From: Bacteroidota bacterium
GTDB lineage: Bacteria > Bacteroidota > Bacteroidia > Chitinophagales > Chitinophagaceae
DNA length: 64,000 nt
Assembly: GCA_016183765.1 (NCBI GenBank)
Contig: JACPEA010000011.1
Location: 248,001-312,000, forward strand
Direction: 5' to 3'
Each line of letters begins with the position of its first letter. Position 1 is the stretch's first letter. The notes under the pieces were generated by a model. It made no database searches. It saw nothing but the letters and a program-made list of their open reading frames with translations, and was not told the origin of the DNA. A program made the position numbers and the translations under genes. Positions 34,870-41,904 of the stretch are shown in pieces.

Positions 34870-35118
34870 ATGCGACACGACGCTCTTGAAGTTTTACGAA
34901 CAAGAATTGGTGGATGTTTTGGAACTGCGGACGGAATTTTTGCAGGACATCCAAATGATGAAGAAAGAGCAAAAGAACTTCGTAAAATAGCATTTGATAA
35001 CAAAATTACCCTTAGAGAAATTACTTTAGGGTATTTACACGGTCGTGGCTACTTTGGCGAACACATCAAAGAACAACTTGAAAAGGTAACTGAAATATTT
35101 GGAAAAAAACTTCAATAG
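34870..35118 (+). CDS. small hypothetical protein
   Basis: An 82-residue soluble protein, mostly helical and charged at the C-terminus (HIKEQLEKVTEIFGKKLQ), with a glycine-rich middle (RIGGCFGTADGIFAGHPNDEE). No known domain is seen. It is followed 3 bp later by the next small gene and shares its AT-rich composition, so the two are one transcription unit with the P-loop gene upstream. Confidence 0.6.
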   Translation: MRHDALEVLRTRIGGCFGTADGIFAGHPNDEERAKELRKIAFDNKITLREITLGYLHGRGYFGEHIKEQLEKVTEIFGKKLQ

Positions 35119-35121
35119 ACT

Positions 35122-35364
35122 ATGACAAAGACAACGCAATATCAAAGTGGTGTAATGGCTGTAACGTCTCTTGCAAGGACAATTAATCCTGAAATTGGTG
35201 CTTATCAAGAGCACTTCATTAATGAAAGTTTTGGCTTTTCGGTTAGACTTTCAAACGGAGCAATAAATATGTCCGTTGAAGTTGCTCAAGACTACGAAGC
35301 ACAGCCAAGTAGTGTAACTCAAGACAGAATAGAAAGAGTTGCAAAAACTTTTAGGAGAATATAA
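35122..35364 (+). CDS. small hypothetical protein
   Basis: An 80-residue soluble protein of unknown family (MTKTTQYQSGVMAVTSLART...). It starts 3 bp after the previous stop and ends 11 bp before the AGCTAAC motif that may mark the module edge. Predicted content is mixed strand and helix. It is likely co-expressed with the P-loop protein. Confidence 0.6.
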   Translation: MTKTTQYQSGVMAVTSLARTINPEIGAYQEHFINESFGFSVRLSNGAINMSVEVAQDYEAQPSSVTQDRIERVAKTFRRI

Positions 35365-35374
35365 AATTACCAGC

Positions 35375-35396
35375 AGCTAACAGGCGCTTGGCTGCA
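35375..35396. other. cassette-like boundary between accessory modules
   Basis: AGCTAAC (35375-35381) followed by AGGCGCTTGGCTGCAA. It is the reverse complement of the GTTAGCT at 34308-34314 and separates the three-gene module from the zinc-finger gene. A similar TTTAACTGCAGCGTAAGC lies right after the zinc-finger gene at about 36487. Confidence 0.3.
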
Positions 35397-35420
35397 ATCA
35401 ATTTTACCATATTATAACTA

Positions 35421-36491
35421 ATGACTGAAGTAGCTCTAATATGTGAGGAATGTAATGCTATTGTTAATGTAATTAATTATAGAAGCCACCTTCACAAAGT
35501 GCATCATATGAACTTGTCATACGATATTGATTTGACAAGCAAAGTATTGGCTGATAAGCTGACCATTTATCAGCGTAAGAATTTAACTGATGAGCAGAGG
35601 TTTTATTTGGAAGAAAAAACTGATAAATGGGTGTTAGAAAAAAAACTATACTATGAGAAACCAGCAAAAGAAAGAGAACTTGAAAGGCAGAGACAACTAG
35701 AATTAGAAAGACAAAAGCAAAAGTATATAGACGACAATGCTCAAATATTTAAAATAATATGGGACGATATATTTTTTGGAAAAGACAAAATCAAGTTTGA
35801 GATTAAGAGATATAATGTTTTAAAAACAGTTCCTTACCAAGGTGTTTTTGAAGCATTAAACACAATAAAAAAAGAATACTTCTTACGACTTTTGGGGAAT
35901 AACGCTTTTACGATTGCATTTTTTAAAGGTGAAGTTTTATTTGAGAAATCACCCGGCTGGAAAAAAATAATCGATACAATTGAAAAAGCGAAAGAAATCT
36001 ACGAGTTAAAATATTTAAACTTAAAACTTCCAACTAAAATAAAGAGGTTTAACTATTTATCCAATGAAGAAATCATCGCATTATTTGAAAAATCTTTTTC
36101 AAAAAGTCCCTATCTAAAATTTTTAGCTTCTAAACAAAGTCAAGCTTATAGGATAATTACAATAAACGAGTATTTGAACCATCATACTGAAGAAAGCTTT
36201 ATATTCCGTTTAGTAACTAACAAGGGGAATAATTTAATAATTTGGGGAAATGTAAACCTCGCAAGAGCAACACATATTTTCATTTCATTGAAAAATGAAA
36301 AGAAAAAAACATTAGATTTAGTTGAAGAATTTATTTGCAGACCAGATATTGATACGAAAAGGTCTTTACTCTATTATGCAGACTCCGGAAGTAAAAAAAT
36401 TAAAGAAGACTTAAACTATCTTAAGCCAATTAAACATACTTCTCTCTTTGAGTATGAAATTGAAATTGAAAATCTTCTAAATAATATTTAA
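35421..36491 (+). CDS. AT-rich accessory protein with N-terminal C2H2-type motif
   Basis: A 356-residue protein of unknown family. The N-terminus has CEECNAIVNVINYRSHLHKVHH, a C-x2-C-x12-H-x4-H spacing suited to zinc binding. A charged, probably coiled-coil helix follows (AKERELERQRQLELERQKQKY, near residues 85-105). The remainder is rich in Lys, Ile, Phe and Asn. No catalytic motif is visible. It is much more AT-rich than the core genes and lies between two boundary-like motifs, so it was probably acquired. It could be a defence or mobile-element gene; this is a guess from context only. Confidence 0.7.
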   Translation: MTEVALICEECNAIVNVINYRSHLHKVHHMNLSYDIDLTSKVLADKLTIYQRKNLTDEQRFYLEEKTDKWVLEKKLYYEKPAKERELERQRQLELERQKQKYIDDNAQIFKIIWDDIFFGKDKIKFEIKRYNVLKTVPYQGVFEALNTIKKEYFLRLLGNNAFTIAFFKGEVLFEKSPGWKKIIDTIEKAKEIYELKYLNLKLPTKIKRFNYLSNEEIIALFEKSFSKSPYLKFLASKQSQAYRIITINEYLNHHTEESFIFRLVTNKGNNLIIWGNVNLARATHIFISLKNEKKKTLDLVEEFICRPDIDTKRSLLYYADSGSKKIKEDLNYLKPIKHTSLFEYEIEIENLLNNI

Positions 36492-36866
36492 CTGCAGCGT
36501 AAGCTATACTTGGGAAACTTGACCCCATATCGCTGCATAATAGTGTGTCTGGTAATCTCCGATATCTGGATTCCCTATCCTTATGTTTAAATGATATACT
36601 TTCTTTCTGTAGGGTAATACACGCGCTCAAGTCTGTTATTTTCATACAGTAAGAACGAAAACAACCTGTATTTTCATATATCAAGCAGTATAAGTATAAT
36701 AGTGTTTTGCAACTAAAATTTGGTGCAGTCAGAGATAATTTGCAAATTGCAACTGAAAATTAGTTACAAAATCGAAAAGACAAAAAGCAGGAATTATGAA
36801 AAAGAGAGAGAACATTTTGATTATCGGCTTTTCATGTTCGGCCGCTCACAATTTTAACCCGGGTAA
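36492..36866. other. intergenic region upstream of hicAB with candidate operator
   Basis: 375 bp without a convincing gene. It contains the 12-bp perfect palindrome AATTTGCAAATT at 36737-36748 and two TTGCAACT[G]AAAATT direct repeats starting at 36707 and 36747. Either could be the operator bound by HicB, which normally represses its own promoter. A 36684-36430 minus-strand frame is judged spurious. Confidence 0.45.
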
Positions 36867-37121
36867 ATGTCACAAATTCAAAAACTCCTAGAAAAGTTAT
36901 TGTCCTTTCCGAAGGATTTTACATGGGAGGAATTAACGAAAATTCTTAACCACTTTGGATATAAAGAATTAAAAAAAGGAAAAACGGGAGGTTCCCGCAG
37001 AAAGTTTGCTGATGCTGAAAAGCATATCATAGATCTGCACAAACCACATCCCCAAAAAATAATGAAGCGCTACCAATTAGAAGATGTAGTAGCTTCTCTC
37101 AAAGAAAGAGGAAAAATATAA
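36867..37121 (+). CDS. hicA: HicA-family mRNA interferase toxin
   Basis: An 84-residue protein of the HicA family, which cleaves mRNA when freed from HicB. Family features are FTWEELTKILNHFGYKELKKGKTGGSRRKF and the C-terminal LHKPHPQKIMKRYQLEDVVASLKERGKI. The classical GS-His motif reads GGSR here, with Arg in place of the usual catalytic His. This variant occurs in a branch of longer Bacteroidota HicA proteins, and the histidines of LHKPHP could take over. Toxin activity is therefore likely but not certain. The antitoxin gene starts 1 bp after its stop. Confidence 0.88.
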   Translation: MSQIQKLLEKLLSFPKDFTWEELTKILNHFGYKELKKGKTGGSRRKFADAEKHIIDLHKPHPQKIMKRYQLEDVVASLKERGKI

Positions 37122-37122
37122 A

Positions 37123-37470
37123 ATGAACGATATCTTACAATACAAGGGCTATTATGCAACTGTTCAGTTTAGTGCAGAGGACGAAGTTTTTTTCGGTAAG
37201 CTCCTTGGTATAAACGACGTAGTAAATTTCGAAGGCACAACTGTAAAAGAACTGAAGAGTGCTTTTACAGATGCTGTCGATGATTACCTGGAAACTTGTA
37301 AAGAGTTAAAGAAGGAGCCGGAAAAAATGTACAAGGGTAGTTTCAATATTCGCATTCCTTCAGAACTCCACAGACAGGCAGCACTTGTTTCCGCCGGAAA
37401 AAACATGACATTGAACGACTTTGTCCGGTACGCAATAGATTTAGCCGTCAATAAAACCGTAAGCTCGTGA
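37123..37470 (+). CDS. hicB: HicB-family antitoxin
   Basis: A 115-residue antitoxin. The N-terminal half (YYATVQFSAEDEVFFGKLLGINDVVNFEGTT) is the degraded RNase H-like HicB fold, with a helix ELKSAFTDAVDDYLETC. The C-terminal half (KMYKGSFNIRIPSELHRQAALVSAGKNMTLNDFVRYAIDLAV) is a ribbon-helix-helix DNA-binding domain. It should bind and neutralise HicA and repress the operon. It follows hicA with a 1-bp gap and a strong terminator ends the unit. Confidence 0.9.
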   Translation: MNDILQYKGYYATVQFSAEDEVFFGKLLGINDVVNFEGTTVKELKSAFTDAVDDYLETCKELKKEPEKMYKGSFNIRIPSELHRQAALVSAGKNMTLNDFVRYAIDLAVNKTVSS

Positions 37471-37508
37471 ACACTTGACGCGATGCTTCTATGTATCACT
37501 TTAGCACT

Positions 37509-37531
37509 ACCCGCCTTAATGGCGGGTTTTT
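37509..37531 (+). terminator. intrinsic terminator of hicAB
   Basis: A 7-bp stem ACCCGCC / GGCGGGT (37509-37515 with 37521-37527), a TTAAT loop and a T run to 37531. Confidence 0.9.
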
Positions 37532-37578
37532 ATTTTACCAGGAACTTCTTCTATTAACATACCATTAAATATTACATT

Positions 37579-37878
37579 ATGAAAAGACTTAGAAATATAC
37601 ATCCCGGTGAGATCCTTCAGGAGGAGTTTCTTATTCCGCTTGGCATCTCGGCCTACAGGCTTTCGAAAGACACCGGTATTCCTCAGCCCAGGATCTCAGC
37701 GATCATAAAAGGAAACCGAAGGATCACTGCTGATACCGCTTTACGGTTCTCAAAATATTTTGGTAATTCCGCCAAATTCTGACTGGGCCTGCAAAACGAC
37801 TTTGATATTGAAGAAGGAAAGATCACGATCAAGTCAGCATTAGATTCCATTCCCAGGTTCAGCAGCCCCGCTGCCTGA
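37579..37878 (+). pseudogene. higA: HigA-type antitoxin (XRE family), interrupted by a nonsense codon
   Basis: The frame starts MKRLRNIHPGEILQEEFL and contains a complete helix-turn-helix (AYRLSKDTGIPQPRISAIIKGNRRI) as in HigA/VapI antitoxins. It then hits TGA at 37780-37782 after FGNSAKF. Reading through gives LGLQNDFDIEEGKI and a natural stop at 37878. Intact homologues have Trp at this position (AKFWLGLQ), so a TGG-to-TGA change explains the stop. The truncated 67-residue product retains the DNA-binding domain. No higB toxin gene is upstream, so it is an orphan. Confidence 0.85.
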
Positions 37879-38160
37879 TAGGTTCCTTTCTCCAAAGAGT
37901 TGCATCTTCCATTGAGCAGGTTGTAATACCAAGCGAAGAGTGCCTATCATCTCAGACCACACCCTCTGTGTTTGGTATGACGACCAAGCCAAAAATTCTT
38001 TGATTGATTATCAGTTGTTTCGGATCCCTGGTTTCACCAGTTCATGAAATAGGGCGTTTTTCCCGGTGGCGGTGTGACGGTTTTGGGGTAGATTGGTCTT
38101 TGCCGGCCGGTATGTTTTGCCGGTAGTATCGACACCTATCCGTTGAACCTAAACCATTAC

Positions 38161-39042
38161 ATGATGAGAACAAACAGGTGGCTGTTGATCCTGGTCCTTT
38201 GCCTGTTGGCCTTACCGGATGCAAGAGCACAATCCTATCCCGACCTGCAGGAATTGACCGGGTATTCCATCAAAGCCTATTATAGTCCCGGTAACGCGGA
38301 ACGGGCGAAGATCATTGTTGGCCGTTGCGAAAAGACCATCGACTATGTGAAAGGCCTCGTGGGTTTTACACCAAAAGTCAGTGTGTTCATCCTGAACCCG
38401 GAACACTGGAAAAAATACGCCAGTTTCCCTGTGTACGGAATGCCCCATTACCCGGACAAGGAACGGTTGTTCGTTGCCGCTGAGGACAATGCATTCTGGA
38501 AAAGTTTTATCCCCCCGCTCGATCAACTTTCGCCTGATATGGCGGCCAAGGTAAAAACTGCCTACAGGACCCCCGACGGCAACCTGAGCATGATGGCTTT
38601 CTTTGACCTGCTGGCATTACACGAACTGGGCCATGCTTTTCACCAGCAGGGAGGTTTGACCATGCAACGGCTCTGGATGCAGGAACTGTTCTGCAACATC
38701 ATGCTGCATACCTATATAGCCGAAAAGGAACCCGCCAATTTACCGGCACTGGAAACCTTCCCCGAAATGGTGGTGGCTGGCGGATCGGTCGGTTATGAGT
38801 TCACTACCCTGGCCGGCTTTGAAAAAAAATATGACCAGATGGACCCGAAGAACTACGGATGGTTCCAATGCCGGCTCCATGTGGCAGGCAAACAGATCTA
38901 CAACGCCGGCGGGCCAACGACCTTTATAAAACTTTGGAAAGGGCTAAAACAACACAAAGAGAAAATGACCGATGAGGCTTTTGCTTCGTTCCTGGAGGAA
39001 CAGGTGAGCAAAGAGGTTGCAAAGGTTCAAACTGCGTGGTGA
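38161..39042 (+). CDS. exported HExxH metalloprotease-like protein
   Basis: A 293-residue exported protein. A signal peptide (MMRTNRWLLILVLCLLALPDARA) precedes a domain with LALHELGHAFHQQGG, a zinc-binding HExxH motif near residue 158, and MQELFCNIM about 20 residues later, whose Glu could be the third ligand of a gluzincin. These features indicate a periplasmic or secreted peptidase, although the family is not one I can name. The frame is open from a TTG at 38143; ATG at 38161 (or 38164) gives a clean signal peptide. No partner gene is evident. Confidence 0.78.
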   Translation: MMRTNRWLLILVLCLLALPDARAQSYPDLQELTGYSIKAYYSPGNAERAKIIVGRCEKTIDYVKGLVGFTPKVSVFILNPEHWKKYASFPVYGMPHYPDKERLFVAAEDNAFWKSFIPPLDQLSPDMAAKVKTAYRTPDGNLSMMAFFDLLALHELGHAFHQQGGLTMQRLWMQELFCNIMLHTYIAEKEPANLPALETFPEMVVAGGSVGYEFTTLAGFEKKYDQMDPKNYGWFQCRLHVAGKQIYNAGGPTTFIKLWKGLKQHKEKMTDEAFASFLEEQVSKEVAKVQTAW

Positions 39043-39157
39043 TGGGTTTTCTTTCTCCGAAGACCTGGATCTTTCATTGAGTACCTTGTGATACTAACCG
39101 AAGGGTCCCCCGTTGGGTAGACCCTCCGGAGAAGGGAATGAGTTTTCGGGTATCCCT

Positions 39158-39805
39158 TCAAAGCGCTTCTATCTGCTGCATCACCTGTGCTACGATCCTG
39201 TCGCAATACACCAGGTTGAATTCAAACAGCTCGCTGGCAGAGTAGGTCTTCTCTATCTCGCGGCGCAGCATCGTCTTGGCCCGGTTCACCCGAACCTTTA
39301 CATTGGCTTCGCTGATCTGTAACAGGCTGGCCGTTTCTGCCACGGGCAGTCCGCTGATCTCGCGCAGCGAAAATGCCATGCGGTAATCATACGGCATTTT
39401 GCCGAGGGCGTTCTCGATGATATGTCCCAATTCACGGTTTTGAACCATTTTTTCAGTATCGGTGTCTGCGTTGGTAAATAGGGGTTGGGCCTGGTCGTTC
39501 AGTTCCTGCATGATCTCGCTGGTAAAACTGGCTTTGCCTTTTTTCCGGTAACAGTTGTTCAGCATGATGCGGATGAGCCAGGTCCTGAATTCCGAACGTC
39601 CTTCGAACTGTGACAGGTGTTTGTACGCATCTATAAAGGTCTCCTGTATCAGGTCCTGCGTGTCTTCGTGGTGGTAATTGTACGATCGGCCCACTTTATA
39701 CAGGTAGGGATTGAAGCGCCTGACGATGATCTCATAGAGCGCTTTCTCCCCGTTCAGGATGCGCCTGATGATCTCAGTTTCGGTAAGTTGTTCAGACAGG
39801 CCCAT
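39158..39805 (-). CDS. ECF-type RNA polymerase sigma factor
   Basis: A 215-residue sigma factor. Region 2 is seen as LYEIIVRRFNPYLYKVGRSYNYHHEDTQDLIQETFIDAYKHLSQFEG, and region 4 as LREISGLPVAETASLLQISEANVKVRVNRAKTMLRREI, near residues 140-185. A tail of about 30 residues after region 4 (YSASELFEFNLVYCDRIVAQVMQQI) could be a sensor or regulatory extension. No anti-sigma factor is next to it. It starts 3 bp after a DoxX-like membrane protein gene, which could be its partner or simply co-transcribed. Confidence 0.93.
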   Translation of the reverse strand: MGLSEQLTETEIIRRILNGEKALYEIIVRRFNPYLYKVGRSYNYHHEDTQDLIQETFIDAYKHLSQFEGRSEFRTWLIRIMLNNCYRKKGKASFTSEIMQELNDQAQPLFTNADTDTEKMVQNRELGHIIENALGKMPYDYRMAFSLREISGLPVAETASLLQISEANVKVRVNRAKTMLRREIEKTYSASELFEFNLVYCDRIVAQVMQQIEAL

Positions 39806-39808
39806 GGT

Positions 39809-40192
39809 TTACGCAATGATTTTAGCTATCCTGGCCATAGAGAATGCGGCTACCGCCATTACAAGATCGCGCACGGCCACATCCACATATTTGAGGCCCG
39901 GCAGCAGGGTCAGTGCGATAACGGTGAGCCAGGCGGCCACGATATATCCCCCAATTTCAGGTTTTTTCAGCACAATGATGCCCGCAGCGATCTCAATGAC
40001 CCCCACGATCATCATGAACACCGAAACGGAAAACGGTAACAGGCTGGCGATACCCGGGTTCACGTATTGATCCCAATGGGTGAGCAGGTTCGTGAACTTA
40101 TCGGCCCCCGCCACGATGGGAATGATGCCGAATGTGAACTTCAGCAGGTTGAATACCTGTGTGAGCGACTGGTTCCTGATAGTAGTTTCCAT
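39809..40192 (-). CDS. DoxX-like small membrane protein
   Basis: A 127-residue inner-membrane protein with four hydrophobic segments (LLKFTFGIIPIVAGADK, ASLLPFSVSVFMMIVGVIEIAAGIIVL, GGYIVAAWLTVIALTLLPG, VRDLVMAVAAFSMARIAKI). The layout is that of DoxX/DUF4267-like proteins, whose roles are poorly defined. The sigma-factor gene follows after 3 bp, so they form an operon. Confidence 0.78.
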   Translation of the reverse strand: METTIRNQSLTQVFNLLKFTFGIIPIVAGADKFTNLLTHWDQYVNPGIASLLPFSVSVFMMIVGVIEIAAGIIVLKKPEIGGYIVAAWLTVIALTLLPGLKYVDVAVRDLVMAVAAFSMARIAKIIA

Positions 40193-40288
40193 GTTGTTGG
40201 TTTTGTGGTTACTACTGATTAGAGTTGATGAATACCGAAAAGGTTACAAACCGTTCAAGTACCGGGAAATTCTTTCACAGGCAGAAAT

Positions 40289-40323
40289 ACAAAGACCCGG
40301 CAGCTGGGCCACCGGGTCTCTGT
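40289..40323 (-). terminator. putative terminator of the SusC/SusD operon
   Basis: A 12-bp stem (40289-40300 with 40312-40323, one wobble pair) built on AGACCCGG/CCGGGTCT, 27 bp after the susD stop. The following T-content on the minus strand is weak. Confidence 0.6.
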
Positions 40324-40349
40324 ATTAGGATAATAGCTTAAGCCTGTTC

Positions 40350-41894
40350 TTAGTAACCAGGGTTCTGGTACATCTTCACCGGGTCCAGCTTGAATTCATT
40401 ATACGGTATCGGGAAATAATAATCCTTGGTGGCAAAATTATTCAAAGGTGAATTATCATAGTTGGCCTGGCTCTTGGACTTGAAGAACGTGACCAGTTCA
40501 TCCGGTTTGAAAAAACGGGTAAGGTCATGCCAGCGATGATGTTCAAAAGCCAGTTCTATCCTGCGTTCATGCAGTATGGCCAGTTTTAACGTAGGATATT
40601 TGGTTGCATACGACAGATCGGTCATCATTACCGCATACAACGGACGGGATGCACGGGCACGTACCATATCCAGGTAAAGTACCGCATTGGCCGTTTCATT
40701 CAGATACATACTTACCTCTGCCAGGTTCAGGATCACATCCGCATAACGTATGAGGATCCAGTCGTTGCCGCCATAACCCAGCGTACCCGCCGTAGCAGAG
40801 TTATCCCTGAACTTGGATATATAATACCCGTTGTTGGCCGTCACAAAACGGATCGAAAAATTCGTGCGTACATCACCAGCTTCAAATTCATTTAAGAGGT
40901 CTTTGGTAAACAAAGCACCCGCACCCTGCGATGGGAATTGAGAGATATAACTACCGTCGCCCTTTGCCTGGTTGCTTCTGGCCAGGGAAGATGAATAGTT
41001 GGGATCTCCCTGTTTGTACACGATCTGCCAGATGATCTCAGGGTTGGTCGCTTTCTTGTTCACATCGAACACATCGGTGTACGGGATATCTGAGAGATTG
41101 TTGAAGGTCTTCTGGTTATAACAGGCCAACAGGTAAGTCTTTGCCTGGTTAAGGTATTCGGCAGAAGGCGTAGTGCTGAGCGTGGTGGCCATGGTCAGGT
41201 ATACTTTACCCAAAGTGGCATTGACCGCCTGCAGGGATACCCTGCCCTTATTGGCTGCATTGTGTACCACCGGTAAACCACTGGCCAGCGCATCTTTCAG
41301 GTCTTTTACGATCTGGTCATATACCAATTCCTTTTTGGCACGGAAGGTCAGTGCCGCGGCCTGATCGGCAGAAGTCAGTCGCTCCGTTACCAATGGCACG
41401 TCCCCGAACTCCCTTACGAGCTGGAAATACAGGAAGGCACGCAGGAATTTAAGCTCTCCGATATTTTGTGCACGGGTAGCTTCATTGGCGAACGGGATAT
41501 CCTGGATCACTGACAGGATCAGGTTTGCCCTGGCTATGGGCACATACAAAGCTGACCAGTGCGACTGGAGATAACTGTTACTCGGTACCAGTGAGAACGC
41601 GGTGAACTGAAAGGGTTCACCATTGTTTGACTGGTTATCGGTGGTGTTGATATCATCGGCCCTGTCGTCTGTCCAAAGCGAAGCTCCTTCACCAACACAG
41701 TTGGAACTCCGCAACGCCTGGTACACACCGTATACACCTGTAGTAATATCTGTTTCCGTTTTATAGGCAGCATCTACCGGAACGGCATTGGGGTTTGCCT
41801 GCTCCACGAATGTTTTGCTGCAGCCGGTAGCCACTGCAAACATAAGGCAGGCGATCCCGGTCTTGATTATCTTATTCATACGAATCTGTTTCAT
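40350..41894 (-). CDS. susD: SusD/RagB-family nutrient-binding outer-membrane lipoprotein
   Basis: A 514-residue surface lipoprotein that captures a ligand and passes it to its SusC partner. The lipobox is MFAVATGCSKTF, followed by the typical VPVDAAYKTETDITTGVYGVYQALRSSN start of the helical SusD N-terminus. The C-terminal part carries VRARASRPLY, LAILHERRIELAFEHHRWHDLTRF and FPIPYNEFKLDP, which are family hallmarks. ATG at 41894 gives a clean signal peptide and lies 10 bp after the susC stop. The ligand is unknown: no glycosidase, peptidase or lyase is in the operon. Confidence 0.95.
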   Translation of the reverse strand: MKQIRMNKIIKTGIACLMFAVATGCSKTFVEQANPNAVPVDAAYKTETDITTGVYGVYQALRSSNCVGEGASLWTDDRADDINTTDNQSNNGEPFQFTAFSLVPSNSYLQSHWSALYVPIARANLILSVIQDIPFANEATRAQNIGELKFLRAFLYFQLVREFGDVPLVTERLTSADQAAALTFRAKKELVYDQIVKDLKDALASGLPVVHNAANKGRVSLQAVNATLGKVYLTMATTLSTTPSAEYLNQAKTYLLACYNQKTFNNLSDIPYTDVFDVNKKATNPEIIWQIVYKQGDPNYSSSLARSNQAKGDGSYISQFPSQGAGALFTKDLLNEFEAGDVRTNFSIRFVTANNGYYISKFRDNSATAGTLGYGGNDWILIRYADVILNLAEVSMYLNETANAVLYLDMVRARASRPLYAVMMTDLSYATKYPTLKLAILHERRIELAFEHHRWHDLTRFFKPDELVTFFKSKSQANYDNSPLNNFATKDYYFPIPYNEFKLDPVKMYQNPGY

Positions 41895-41904
41895 GATTGG
41901 ATGG

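Noticed and set aside
36430..36684. 84-residue minus-strand frame overlapping the zinc-finger gene end
   Set aside because: Low-complexity translation, partly antisense to a longer gene, no start signal.
39085..39140. GGGTC...GACCC hairpin between the metalloprotease-like gene and the sigma factor
   Set aside because: Stem of about 6 bp with no T-run; too weak to call as a terminator.
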